From contig JAWQUS010000023.1 of assembly GCA_036365455.1 (NCBI GenBank), positions 20,000,001 through 20,064,000 on the forward strand: a stretch of 64,000 bases of DNA, read 5' to 3'. The stretch's first letter is position 1; each line of letters opens with the position of its first letter. Shown one piece after another: positions 33,864 to 44,045 of the stretch. Source of the DNA: Macrosoma leucophasiata (Eukaryota; Arthropoda; Insecta; Lepidoptera; Hedylidae). The notes under the pieces were generated by a model. That model was given only the letters and a program-made list of their open reading frames with translations. It did no database searches and had not been told where the DNA came from. The translations under genes were made by a program, and so were the position numbers.

Positions 33864-33938
33864 GACTTCAGGCGTGACTCGAACTCGCGGCCACTGGGAA
33901 TCTAGTCCAGCCGCTCTTCCAACTGAGCTATCGAATTC
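33864..33938 (-). repeat. tRNA-like unit (pseudo-tRNA)
   Basis: Same 75-nt unit as at 7422-7497, with T-rich flank at 33840-33863 on the plus strand as A-rich sequence. T-arm GCGAG...TCACGCC is weakened by substitutions. The anticodon arm is the same irregular CTGG/CCAG structure. Confidence 0.7.
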
Positions 33939-34399
33939 CTGCCCGATTTGTCAATTAGCTTAGTGATGGGTACGTATGATAATATCGTATGTATTTAAAA
34001 TACTGAATGTATGAATCGTTTGTTGTTAAATATCGAATTAACAACATCTATTTGCAAAACGTCGAACTTTAAAATGTTGAATGGTTTGAATTTGGAATAA
34101 TGATATTCTAAATAGTAGGTACTAGGTAACATTGAGAATATCAATCATTTCATAAATTGCATTCATAAGTTGAGCTTGCATAGACAACCGCCGTAAATCT
34201 TGCTGTTAAACACCTAAACGTGTGAGATGTCTAGTTTCATCATATTTCATTGTTTTGTTTCCAGGTAAAAAGTAATACAGGTCTTATTTAATGTCAATGA
34301 CCAATTAAAACACGTCGATAAAATATGATAGACTCGCATTTGGAAATTTTATGGGTAAGCCGTGCAGTAAAACTATGCGCAAGTCTAAAACGCTTCGAG

Positions 34400-34590
34400 A
34401 TTTTCGAATAAAAACATCAACAATTTTCCTCTTGCCAATATTAAGGGCTGTTTCCTCAGTGAAATAGCTCTACAATTCAGGCTCAAGTGCAATTTATTGA
34501 GAGGAGCATCTTGAAGCATCCATAACAACCAGTTGCCATGGCAACGTGGGATTTTGCTCTTCCCTTTCATTAATTCCCGGCACGGGCTTC
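34400..34590. promoter_or_regulatory. Duplicated block with RFX-type X-box, copy 1
   Basis: Contains the perfect palindrome GTTGCCATGGCAAC at 34532-34545, which matches the symmetric RFX X-box. It is followed by G(T)GGGATTTTGCTCTTCCCTTT. About 170 bp around it resembles 35095-35290 in the same order (ACAATTTTCC, CAATAT, GAGGAGCATCTT, X-box, GGGATTTTG). Binding and function are inference; the block could also be an unknown old repeat. Confidence 0.45.
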
Positions 34591-34754
34591 ATTGTTTTAC
34601 TTCGATAAATGTATAAAATGTTTTGGAGTTAAATATAATACTTCATTAATTTTATTTAAAAGGATGAATGTTTAATTACTTTTAACACGTGAATAACAAA
34701 ATAAGGGAACTACTGCTAGTATGATTATGACTCAATGACTCAATTCTGCAGCCA

Positions 34755-34925
34755 GACGACCCGATTAGTCCAACGGTGTAAGTCGACCGTTGGATTCGAA
34801 AGGTCGTGGCTTCAATTTCCGCACCAGGACAAAAGTTTGTATGGACATGTTTGTGTATGTGTTGTGTGTGAACAATGGCACCCGCGAGGTTTACACCTAG
34901 TGTAAGGCTGTGAGTGTTTGAAAAA
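34755..34925 (+). repeat. tRNA-derived SINE (SINE-B)
   Basis: Box A region GACGACCCGATTAGTCCAAC, decayed box B (GGCTTCAATTTCCGCACC), body TGTTTGTGTATGTGTTGTG and end GGCTGTGAGTGTTTGA. More diverged than the 23.3-kb copy. Confidence 0.8.
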
Positions 34926-35094
34926 AATCCTTAGTCCGAAATCTTGTGAAGTTAGAATATTGTCTTTTATTGTTGTTTACTGCGTTATGCTCAATTATCG
35001 CGATATTAATCGCGTTAATCGGCATTGGCATTAACATCAAGATTGATGTTAGTGTAGCCCGAGCAAAATAAGTCAAATATTATTCAGCATCGCC

Positions 35095-35290
35095 AAACAA
35101 AAACGTCTACAATTTTCCCTATGGCAATATGGCAGATATCCGCGTTGAAATCACGACACTCCACGAGTTTTACAATTGACACTCAAGTAGAGTAATTTAT
35201 CAAGAGGAGCATCTTCAAACAAGAGGTTGCCATGGCAACGCGGGATTTTGATCTTCCCTTTTAACATGTTCATTTTCTTTAGACTGTGCT
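35095..35290. promoter_or_regulatory. Duplicated block with RFX-type X-box, copy 2
   Basis: Second copy of the block at 34400-34590, with the identical 14-bp palindrome at 35226-35239. The palindrome is fully conserved while the surrounding block has drifted. Direct orientation, about 695 bp apart. Confidence 0.45.
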
Positions 35291-35463
35291 CTTATTCTCT
35301 GCCGGAGCGATATTCGATATGATGATAATAAAGAGTTTTGATACTTCATTGTATTACAGTCAAAAAACTTGAGGTATACTTGGGATGTTGAGATTCGGCA
35401 AGATGTAAATAATTATTTATGGTATTTATTTATTATTTATGATAAATTTAATATTTATTTATT

Positions 35464-35754
35464 ACTGGTGGTAGAGCTTCAGTGACGGAGCTCGCGGGCG
35501 TAGGCACCACCGCATTACCTAATATACTTGCCGCTAAATGGTAGTGTTCAGCACTATCGTGTTCCGGTCAGGTGGTAATGTACGGCCCTGTAATTTCCGG
35601 CACAGAGGCGTAATACCTTAGGCCTCAGGAGTGGTAACGCATCTGCATTTTGACCTTGGTCTTTGTGTGGGTGTCTATAGGCTGCAGTCATCACTTAACA
35701 TCAATGTGATCTGCATGCTTGTTTGCCACTTCCGTTACATAAAAAAAAAAAAAA
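35464..35754 (+). repeat. SINE-A, full length, young-looking
   Basis: One of the cleanest copies: ACTGGTGGTAGAGCTTCAGT to GTTTGCCACTTCCGTTACAT with an uninterrupted A-run of about 15. The stem GAGCTTC / GGAGCTC has one G-U pair. TTATT/ATTATT at both edges may be the target duplication. Confidence 0.9.
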
Positions 35755-36448
35755 ATTATTAAAGCACGAATTGCAAAGCGTTGGTTTAGCAAAACCTCTA
35801 AAATTTGTGGCCGTCAAAGTAGCATTATCGTTGGAAGCGTTATATTTCTGTGGTTAGGAGTTGGTTGGGAATACACAAATTTTACTCAGTTGGCTATTAA
35901 AAAAATGAATTTTGGTCGTCACGGATACACTTTGGAATTTTTAGGTTTTAGTTATTTTAACACTTTAACACTTCAAAATAATAAAGATAATTTAAATTAA
36001 TCCAAACTTTATAGTAAAGTTAAAATAAAGTAATGAAGTTAACATTATTATATTTTAATTTTTCTACACTTTAATACATGCGAAAGTCCGTCTGTCTGTA
36101 ACCCTCTCATGGCTTGATATTTAGTTGAAATTTGGAATTAAAATAGAAGACCAAGGGTTAAATAAGCGTATTTAGCGAAACCTGGGCTTTTGTTTGTATG
36201 CTTAAATACATGCCCAGCTTATTAGTAGTAGCCTGCAACTCCTAGACTACAGAGGCAGTTGTAAAAAGTCAAAATATTTGCTAAAAATTGCAATACTGGA
36301 ATTTGTAGCAAATATTTTACCCTGTATACAATATCGGTAAACATTTCAGAAGTCTTCAAAGCGAATATTTTGTTAAGCCAATTCTATGGGGACAATTCAT
36401 TAGATGTCAAAGGCAAAAACAGCGCTGTGACATGGGGCCCTCGCCCGC
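35755..36448. other. Non-coding; weak Helitron-like scrap
   Basis: 36070-36190 (gaaagtccgtctgtctgtaa ...) looks like internal sequence of lepidopteran short repeats. Nothing else recognised. Confidence 0.4.
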
Positions 36449-36451
36449 AGC

Positions 36452-36474
36452 GGGTGGGGGGGGAGGGGGTTGGG
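36452..36474 (+). other. G-quadruplex-capable tract
   Basis: Four or more runs of at least three G within 23 bases (GGGTGGGGGGGGAGGGGGTT then GGG). This meets the usual sequence pattern for a G-quadruplex; no gene context. Confidence 0.5.
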
Positions 36475-36569
36475 ACAGTGAATGATTATTTTTAGTAGCA
36501 GGAGGTTTTTAGAGTTCTGTAGCAAAATTGATTAGATACTATCAGATATTGCGTATTTCAAACTTGGTT

Positions 36570-36718
36570 TTCCAACGTATTACCTGATGCACTTGTCGCT
36601 AAATGGTGCTGTTCAACGCTACAGTGCTCCTGTAATTTCTGACACAGTCATAGAGGTATAAGTACTAAGACAGTATTAATTTACCATCAATGTGTTTGCC
36701 ACTTCGTGACATAAAAAA
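36570..36718 (+). repeat. SINE-A, decayed
   Basis: Order of landmarks kept (ATTACCTGATGCACTTGTCG, TGTAATTTCTGACACAG, TGTTTGCCACTTCGTGACAT) but with deletions and missing head. It is followed at 36770-36830 by a retroposon-type end (CAAAAGTGTCCTTGTTGACC then TTTGAATTTTGAATTT). Confidence 0.65.
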
Positions 36719-36769
36719 GCCAACTGGCACGCTGGCGTAGTTATAGCAGACAGTTACTATAAGTAGCAT

Positions 36770-36830
36770 GTAACATGACAATGCAAAAGTGTCCTTGTTG
36801 ACCTATTTGAAATAAATAATTTGAATTTTG
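36770..36830 (+). repeat. Retroposon 3' end scrap
   Basis: The phrase GTCCTTGTTGACCTATTTGA followed by AATAAATAATTTGAATTTTG is the type of 3' terminus seen on lepidopteran retroposons with short T-rich repeats. Only the end is present. Confidence 0.45.
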
Positions 36831-37168
36831 AATTTACGTTGAGATTCTGGGTTTTATAGGATTAAAACCACGATGATCCATAGATCTATAGTCAATAATA
36901 GTCATAGTAGTCAATTGTTACTACTCAAGTAAGACTTGTGCAGAGATATTGTGCACATTAAGTAGTCTTTATAACATAAGAAAATACAGGCGCTCACGGG
37001 CTCTTTAGGGAATTAAAATTTAATGAGTCACAAGATTGTGAGGAGATTAAGAAAATTAAGTGTAATCATTCTTTCGTTTCTTCTGTTCGCGAAGATTAGT
37101 ATTACTTTGGGATTAAATGTGACGTAATGGTGAAGTCATTTGATTATCATTTTGTGTAGTTGGCATCA

Positions 37169-37200
37169 GGCACTCGAGTGGGATGGTCCACTTGAGTGCC
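37169..37200. repeat. 13-bp inverted repeat
   Basis: ggcactcgagtgg (37169-37181) and ccacttgagtgcc (37188-37200) pair with one mismatch across 6 nt. It lies just outside the 5' edge of the truncated LINE. Confidence 0.6.
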
Positions 37201-37260
37201 TATAATATCCATTATAATATCCAATATTAATATCCATGCCCCAGGTATAATACATATTGA

Positions 37261-39885
37261 CAGTCTACTACTTGCACTGTCATTGAACACGAGCTTCTTG
37301 ACGCTACGTGCCTACTAATCAAGTGTAAAGAATCCGCCATTATAGCTATCTATCGCTCGCCATCGATCATAAATATTGAACCATTTTTAGCATCACTTGA
37401 AAATCTAATTAAGGATCTTAAATCATATAAGCACGTCTATGTTGTAGGCGACATTAATATTGACATAAAACCACATAACACCGATTCCAACTGTACAAAA
37501 TATCTTGAATTGCTATATAGCTTAGGATTTCTTCCAGCTCACACATTTTTAACTACCGACAAAAGCTGTCTTGACCATATCTTTATAAAATCGAGTTCAA
37601 ATAACACCTGTCTTGTCATTGACACTTTTGTAACAGATCATAAGATAGTGTTAACTGACATAAATCCGAATTGCAAAACGAAAAAATCTAATAAGATCAC
37701 CTTTAGAATTAATTATGACGGCGCTGTTAAACAACTCGAGAACGCAGATTTATCAAATATCCTAAATCAATCAGACCCAAATTTATCTGCACTTTTATTT
37801 ACAGAAGCTATTATAAATTGTCTAAAAATAAATACACGTATGATAATTGTGCCTCGAAACCAGAGAATTTTAAAACCTTGGATAACGCTTGGTTTAATGC
37901 GTTGCATTCGCAACAGAGACCGCATGCATCTGAGATTGAGGACATGTCCAAGTAACACTATCTTAAAAATAACATATACACGATATAGAAATTACTGTAA
38001 CAGTATACTAAGAAAATTAAAAAATGCATATGAAAGATCTCAACTTCAGGAAGCCGGAAAAAATAACAAACTCATGTGGAATCAAATTAAAGATATAACA
38101 AATACCAAAAAGCGTAATTTAACGGCTGGAAATCTCTTGTCAATTGACTCAAATGTTAATCACTCCATCAATAAAGTAAATGAATACTTTTCTTCAGTTG
38201 GTAGCAATCTAGCCAATTCTATCCTCAAAAGTATTCCTCGGAATATTAATGACCAACCGATCATAACAATTTCCCATCAAACTAATTCCTTTGTGTTGCT
38301 AGAAACTACGGAACAGGAAGTAGAATCTATCATCCTTGGGCTTAAGAGTAGTACCGTTAGCGGCTGGGACGGTATACCCTCTGAATTCGTTAAAAAATCT
38401 CGTCATATTATCATTCCTTATTTAACTAAGATTTTAAATTCATGTATAAATGCAGGCATCTTCCCCGACGTTTTTAAAAAAGGACTTATACATCCCATCT
38501 TCAAAGATGGCGATAATAATGTGATAAGCAACTATAGACCCATATCCATTCTGCCCATTTTTTCTAAAATTTTAGAGAAGATTATTAATAAACAGCTCAT
38601 ACATTTTCTGGAATCAAACAACATATTTTCCTCGTCACAATACGGCTTTCGTGGAGGCAAGTGCACGGAGGATGCGGTGAACTCTTTGATAGACCATGTT
38701 ACTCGCCATGTTGATGGGAAATATAAGGTTCTAGGAGTGTTTTTAGATCTCAAAAAGGCTTTTGACACAGTATCTATCCCCATCCTTCTTGAAAAGATGG
38801 AAAGATATGGTATTCGTGGTACTCCGCTAGATATGTTTCGTAGCTACTTGTGCAACAGATCTCAATGTGTTAAAATTGAGAATCATGTTAGTAACGACTT
38901 ACCGATCAGTTTTGGAGTTCCGCAGGGCAGTGTCCTCGGTCCGAGTCTCTTCCTTATTTACATAAATGATCTTTGTAAACTAACATTACAAAAAGGTACA
39001 ATCTTTAGTTTTGCTGATGACACTGCATTGGTATTCCAGGGAGAGACTTGGAACGAGGTATACGCTACAGCTCAACACGGTCTAGTTACAGTAGGTAAGT
39101 GGCTTAACGCAAATCTTCTATCCTTAAACCTGGAGAAGACTAAATACATGGCTTTTAGTGTATCAGATAAATCTCAACCACCTAACACAAATAAACTTTA
39201 CTTCCATATTTGCAACACACCACTGACTGCTATCTGCCGCTGTCTTGAAATTAAAAAAACTAGAGAATTGAAATATCTTGGTGTTACAATTGATGATCTA
39301 TGTAAATGGTATTCGCATATTAAAGTTCTCATATCTAGAGTACGCAAGTTGTCTTGGATTTTTAAGAAATTACGGTATATTGCTACACGTGAAATCTTGA
39401 TAATAGTATATAAATCCATATGTCAATCAATCATCCAATATTGTATTTCAGTTTGGGGAGGAGCTCTTCCTTCTCAATTTATTCATTTAGAAAGAGCCCA
39501 AAGATTTCTGCTCAAAATAATGTTTTTTAAAAATGCTAGATTCCCTACCAAGGACCTTTATAATGAATGTCAATTACTCTCAGTCCGGAAACTATATATT
39601 TTACACACTGTATTAAGAAAACACAAAACCACACCATTTGATCTCGAAAAGCCAATAACAACAAGAAGAAAATATTTAATATGCAAACCATTTAAAATTA
39701 ATACAAGTTATATTAAGCACCAACACAGCTACATGTCTATAAGTCTCTATAACAAGCTTAATAAAATATTAGGTATACATATTGTTAATTACATGAGTTG
39801 TAAATTTAAATTAACGAAATATCTGCTTGCCTTGAGTCATGATGCTACAGAATGTATATTAATTTCTATAATATCACTTATGTGA
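37261..39885 (+). CDS. LINE ORF2: partial endonuclease + reverse transcriptase
   Basis: An open frame of 875 codons ending at TGA, without frameshifts; the first TTG/ATG-like start lies further in, but homology begins at the first codon, so the frame is 5'-cut, not initiated here. Endonuclease parts: IYRSPS (about residues 30-36), VVGDINID (61-68), DHIF (about 105) and TDH (about 126). RT parts: LNSCINAGIFPDVFKKGLIHP, SNYRPISILP, YGFRGGKCTEDA, GVFLDLKKAFDTV (about 490), GVPQGSVLGP (about 551) and catalytic FADD (about 582). The C-terminal part with YCISVWGG and LLSVRKLYI fits CR1/Jockey-type elements, possibly the Daphne group. It copies its RNA into nicked DNA in the nucleus. Missing the N-terminal third of the endonuclease and its promoter, it should not move by itself. 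Confidence 0.9.
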   Translation, partial: QSTTCTVIEHELLDATCLLIKCKESAIIAIYRSPSIINIEPFLASLENLIKDLKSYKHVYVVGDINIDIKPHNTDSNCTKYLELLYSLGFLPAHTFLTTDKSCLDHIFIKSSSNNTCLVIDTFVTDHKIVLTDINPNCKTKKSNKITFRINYDGAVKQLENADLSNILNQSDPNLSALLFTEAIINCLKINTRMIIVPRNQRILKPWITLGLMRCIRNRDRMHLRLRTCPSNTILKITYTRYRNYCNSILRKLKNAYERSQLQEAGKNNKLMWNQIKDITNTKKRNLTAGNLLSIDSNVNHSINKVNEYFSSVGSNLANSILKSIPRNINDQPIITISHQTNSFVLLETTEQEVESIILGLKSSTVSGWDGIPSEFVKKSRHIIIPYLTKILNSCINAGIFPDVFKKGLIHPIFKDGDNNVISNYRPISILPIFSKILEKIINKQLIHFLESNNIFSSSQYGFRGGKCTEDAVNSLIDHVTRHVDGKYKVLGVFLDLKKAFDTVSIPILLEKMERYGIRGTPLDMFRSYLCNRSQCVKIENHVSNDLPISFGVPQGSVLGPSLFLIYINDLCKLTLQKGTIFSFADDTALVFQGETWNEVYATAQHGLVTVGKWLNANLLSLNLEKTKYMAFSVSDKSQPPNTNKLYFHICNTPLTAICRCLEIKKTRELKYLGVTIDDLCKWYSHIKVLISRVRKLSWIFKKLRYIATREILIIVYKSICQSIIQYCISVWGGALPSQFIHLERAQRFLLKIMFFKNARFPTKDLYNECQLLSVRKLYILHTVLRKHKTTPFDLEKPITTRRKYLICKPFKINTSYIKHQHSYMSISLYNKLNKILGIHIVNYMSCKFKLTKYLLALSHDATECILISIISLM

Positions 39886-39915
39886 ATCAATTTGATATTG
39901 GCATACAGGACAACA

Positions 39916-40012
39916 CTCGCACACACACACACACACACTTACACACCCACTCACTTACACACACATACACGCACACACACACGCACACACACATACACAC
40001 ACACACACAAGA
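39916..40012. repeat. (CA)n-rich tract
   Basis: An imperfect CA microsatellite of about 95 bp directly after the LINE stop codon. The two overlapping open frames here (His/Thr-rich and Cys/Val-rich) are artefacts of the repeat. Confidence 0.9.
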
Positions 40013-40181
40013 TTGCACGTAAGCACACAGAGCATATTTCTCAATTTTTATTTTATTATAAGAGGTTAAATAACACAAAAGCCTAATTTAGTATCTTATC
40101 AGTTATTTTATGTATTTTTCTCTTATTATTATATTTTTTTTTTTATAAAGAAACCAACTTGATATGATACATAATGGAAGG

Positions 40182-40219
40182 TGATCCCCAAAATACAGGT
40201 CGACCTAGTTTGGGGATCA
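40182..40219 (+). ncRNA. 3' UTR stem-loop of the LINE
   Basis: Arms TGATCCCCAAA (40182-40192) and TTTGGGGATCA (40209-40219) are exact complements. The loop contains a second palindrome, AGGTCGACCT. It lies about 65 bp before the 3' tail, the position where some LINE reverse transcriptases recognise their own RNA. That role is inference. Confidence 0.6.
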
Positions 40220-40290
40220 TTGATTATAAGTTCGAAATGTAACATGTGTAATGTATGGAAATAAAGATTTTTATTTTATTATTATTTACA

Positions 40291-40659
40291 GTCAGATGCA
40301 TGTATTTATGTTTTCATGTTCATCAATATGTATTTTTTTTTTGTTATTATGGCATCGCTATTACGCATATTGCCAGTGTCAAGTAAAACGATATTTCGTA
40401 TTTATTTAAGCAGCGTAAAAGTAAGTATAATATAGTCATCAAATATAATATGTAAGTATCAAGTATATAAGTTATCAAGTATAATATGTCAGTCAAGTGA
40501 GTTACAATCAAGTTATTCGAGTAAAGCGATGGCTACTTTACCAGAACATTTACAATGAAGTTTTGGAGGCAACCTGAAAGGTCGTGTTTTCGCACTGTTA
40601 TTCTGTTTCACTATACACGGGCACTGTAATAAACCTATATCAAATAAAATGCCACCAAC
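40291..40659. other. Non-coding
   Basis: AT-rich, with short repeats of atcaagtata-type words at 40437-40500. Nothing recognised. Confidence 0.4.
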
Positions 40660-40833
40660 TTTATTCAATATAACTTAAAAATACACCAAGAAAATGAAAT
40701 AAAATAAGAGCACCATACACCTCTTTCAAGGTTCCCGCCAAAACTCCAATATGTATTTTGATATGAAAAAAAAATCGCTACCAAAATGCTCACCAAGGCC
40801 ACAATGACCCAAAGCTTATGGTAGCCCTGCTTC
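40660..40833 (-). other. Possible terminal exon with a membrane segment
   Basis: On the minus strand a good acceptor (TGTTCCCCCATTCTAG) is followed by an open frame KQGYHKLWVIVALVSILVAI and more, about 55 codons, with one strong hydrophobic stretch. It ends TGAATAAAG, so the stop overlaps a polyadenylation signal. No family recognised and no upstream exon found in the window; it may be chance or a decayed gene end. Confidence 0.25.
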
Positions 40834-40859
40834 CTAGAATGGGGGAACAGTGCAGACAA

Positions 40860-41499
40860 AAATTTAGCTCTATCTAATCTAATGCTAATTGGTTTACGTA
40901 TCTACTCTTAGACCATAGCTTATTAAGTCAAATTTACCCACATATTAAAGTCTTCTGTGTGAGTTGACACATATTCAACGTATTTAAGAGTCACGAGGGT
41001 GTGTGGAGATGAAAATTAAGTGTAAACATTCCTTCGTTTGTGTTGCGGCAAAGATGAGATTGTTCTTGGGAACAATATATATCCAGGAGTCGCGAGCGGC
41101 GGCAGTGTGTTGTATGCCGTATCATTAATTACGAGTCTGTTTGTTACACTGTTCTTGTTGTTGATGTTTTGATAGTTTAATTGTATTTGTAGTCATATAA
41201 TAAAGCTAAAAACTTACTTCTTAAGTGAGTTTTTAAAGCGTGTGTGGGTCCCTAAAAAGGGGTACACTAACGGGAGTGAAAAATCTTCAAGAAGTTATGC
41301 TATAGACTTTTATGAAAACTTTTCAGGAAATTGAGTTTGGGTAAGAAATAGTCAACAGCATTTGAGATATATTTTTTTTGATTAAGGTTGCGGTTTTGAC
41401 AAATATGATGGTAGGCAGTAAATATTCAGTCATATAGCATTTGCCACTACGGAACTCTTCATGGGTGAGTCCCACGCTCTTGGCCGCTTTTTAGTGTAA
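40860..41499. other. Non-coding; diverged copy of 37.0-37.1 kb sequence
   Basis: About 100 bp at 40985-41070 (gagtcacgagggtgtgtgg ... attaagtgtaaacattcctt) resembles 37020-37115 on the same strand. The two lie on either side of the LINE. Confidence 0.45.
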
Positions 41500-41782
41500 T
41501 AATGGAGACAAACAAGCACGCAGTTAACATGTGTACTAAGGGAAATACTGCAGCAGATATCTACACAGAAACTAGATGTCAAAATGCAATTGTAATGCCA
41601 CTCCTGGGGCCTACGTTATTTTTTTTTGTAATTAAATTGGCAAGCAAGTATGCAGTTCAAATTGATGTTAAGTGATGACTGCAGCCTATAAACACTTACT
41701 CAACGACAAGAGGTGAAAATACAGATGCGTTGCCACTTCTGAGGCCTAAGGTATTATGCTGTGTCGGAAATTACGGGGCCGT
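41500..41782 (-). repeat. Two adjoining SINE-A fragments
   Basis: 41500-41618 and 41622-41782 each start at the SINE-A 3' end on the minus strand (GGAGACAAACAAGCACGCAG and TTGGCAAGCAAGTATGCAGT). They stop at different internal points, so they are two independent or tandem partial copies. Confidence 0.7.
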
Positions 41783-42162
41783 TTACCTCTGTGATAGTTC
41801 AGATAAGCATTATTATTCAAACCCTCTTTTCATACGTCTAGTAATCCTAAACCAGAAGCTTCGCCGCAAACACATTGCATTACCAGCGAAAGATTGTGAG
41901 TCATATTGCCATCAAGTAACGCTAACGTTCCATTTTCCCCGCGCCACATATTGAATGTCGTGTTGGGGAGCAACAAAAGTTCACACGACATTCGATGCGT
42001 CGATCTACTTCGCAAATACTGGCAAGCACTGTTGCAGTTTAGTATTTCACTGGTGGTGTTTGATGACGTCACTAGCGAAATCTAGGAAACAATTTTTGGA
42101 ATTACGAATTGGTTTACAAGATTATTTTTGTACTTATATAGCGTAGTGTTTTTTTATGTAAA

Positions 42163-42441
42163 CTTTTTTTATGTAGTGGCAAACAAGCATGCAGTTCACA
42201 TTTATGTTAAGTGATGACTGCAGCCTATAGACACAGACACAAAGATCAGAGGTCAAAATGCAGATGCTTTATCACTTTTGAGGCCCAAGGTGTTATGCCT
42301 CTGTGCCGGCAATTACAGAACCGTACATTACCACCTGACCGGAACACGACAGTGCTGAACGCTACCATTTAGCGGCAACTATATTAGGTAATTCGATGAT
42401 GCCTACGCCCGCAAGCTCCTTCACTGGATCTCTACCACCAG
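42163..42441 (-). repeat. SINE-A, full length
   Basis: Tail TTTTTTTATGTAGTGGCAAAC to head ACTGGATCTCTACCACCAGT. All landmarks present. Confidence 0.85.
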
Positions 42442-42463
42442 TAAAACTGTCTTTGTAATTTTA

Positions 42464-42628
42464 ACGGAGTACGAGGGCGTAGGCACCACCGCATTATCTA
42501 ATTAACTTGCCGCGTTAATGATAGTGTATTTCGGCACAGGAGTGGCAACGCATCTACAGTGAAATCTTTTGTTTCATGTAGGTGTTTATAGGCTACAGTA
42601 TCACTTACCATCAATGTAAACAAGCGAG
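42464..42628 (+). repeat. SINE-A, decayed
   Basis: Lies back to back with the previous copy: GAGGGCGTAGGCACCACCGC, then a large internal loss, then GGCAACGCATCTACAG and GGCTACAGTATCACTTACCA. A scrap of a further copy (ctcaacgcatccgcattttg) lies at 42715-42735. Confidence 0.7.
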
Positions 42629-42747
42629 GCCTATAATATAAATCATGAAGTGAGGCCTCAATAAGACTAAATATTTTGTAGAGTGTGCTTATTTTATAAT
42701 TTAGACCTCAGAGCTCAACGCATCCGCATTTTGAAATTCTGTTTTTT

Positions 42748-44045
42748 GTATATATGTATGTATTTTCTCGCCAGGTCCCTAACGGGGTAGGCAGAGAGTG
42801 TAGAGCGCCAGATATCCCGGTCCTGACAAACCTCTCGTGCCTCGTCTACATTCATCATTCTCTTTATACATGCACGCCGATTCCTAAGACTTTTGACACC
42901 ACCATCAGACAGAACTCGACCTATTTGGTCATGGTAGGTCAGTCTTGGTCTTCCTGGGCCTCTGCAACCATCCACATTCGCATTGTATAACTGTTTAGTC
43001 ATTCGCTCATTCGACATTCTTTCTATATGCCCGAACCATCAAAGCATGCCTTTTTTCATTTTTACACCGATACTATCATTCACACAAAGCCTCTTTCTTA
43101 CATCTTCATTACGAACGCGATCGGTGAGTGATACACCGCAGATATTGCGCAAGGATCTCATCTCTACCGCGTTTAACTTAATTTCATGCTCTTTCCTGCA
43201 TACCCAGCTCTCGCTTCCATATAAAAGCGTTGGAGTAATAGACTCGACTAGCCATACAGCATTATGTATGGCTAGTCGAGCCCGCTGGCTGAGATGTTTA
43301 GATTCTAGCAGCTTACCCAACGCTCCATTCACGCAATTTCCAGCAAGCAATCTTCTTTCTATGTCAGTGATGTACCTACCATCCTTGCTAAAAGCACATC
43401 CAATATATAATATAATTTCATCCACCTGTTTTAACACTGCATCATCTACTACTACCCTTGCATTTGTTCTCTGTTCATCTCTTTCAAATACTAATACTTT
43501 AGTTTTATCCACATTCAATTGTAAGCCTTCTCCATACAATCCTCTTTCATGACTGTGACTAGTGTTTGTAGCCCAGATGGTGTAGAGCTAACAATTACCG
43601 CATCATCTGCGTAAAGCAGACAGTTCACCACTAAGTCACCCATACGCACTCCCACATCCATCAACTTCACCCTCTGGAGGCATTTGTCCAGATATATGAT
43701 AAACAGCCTAGACGAAAGCACGCAACCCTGTCCGACACTGACGTTAACATCAAACCAGGGTGACATGTTACCATCTACCCGCACACATGCTATACAGTAC
43801 ACACATACGTGGACTGTATAGCACGGAGCAGACTGCTATCAATACCATACTCTGGCAAAATGTCCCACAGCTCCTTTCGTAATACACTTTCTCCAAATCC
43901 ACAAAACCGCAGAAAACCTTCTGGCTCACAGCCAGATGCTTCTCTACGATGTTGCGGAGGGAGAAAACTTGATACATACATCCTCTTCCTGTTCCGAAAC
44001 CACCCTGTGCATCCCACAACATTTTTTGTATAGATCAGATTATTC
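42748..44045 (-). pseudogene. RTE-like LINE, RT to C-terminus, broken
   Basis: Reading the minus strand from 44045: GFGTGRGCMYQVFSLRNIVE (RT fingers), CGFVDLEKVYYER (catalytic motif A, decayed), FDVNVSVGQGCVLSSRLF, YADD at 43602-43613, LQLNVDKTKVLVF, LLYGSESWVCRKEHE, NEDVRKRLCVND, a TGA in place of an expected Arg codon at about 43030, then WFGHIERMSNERMTKQ and GCRGPGRPRLTYHDQI. At least two frameshifts (near 43850 and 43525) and one stop. Motif style fits RTE-type LINEs of Lepidoptera. EN is missing. The 3' edge ends in short TATG repeats. Confidence 0.85.
43243..43280. repeat. 15-bp perfect inverted repeat inside the LINE
   Basis: ctcgactagccatac (43243-43257) and gtatggctagtcgag (43266-43280) with an 8-nt loop. 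In the translation it adds residues (WLVES) between RLAIHNAV and ITPTLLYGSESW, where I expect none, so one arm looks like a templated inverted copy of the other. Confidence 0.6.

Larger units (their letters stand above)
37240..40290 (+). mobile_element. 5'-truncated LINE (CR1/Jockey superfamily)
   Basis: Contains a partial endonuclease and complete reverse transcriptase frame, a CA-rich stretch after the stop, a 3' UTR with a strong stem-loop and a terminal AATAAAGATTTTTATTTTAT tail. The 5' edge is near 37240-37260, where the endonuclease homology ends abruptly. 5' truncation is the usual outcome of target-primed reverse transcription. No clear target duplication seen. Confidence 0.85.

Noticed and set aside
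39887..40086. Cys/Val-rich and His/Thr-rich frames on the two strands
   Set aside because: Pure products of the CA microsatellite.
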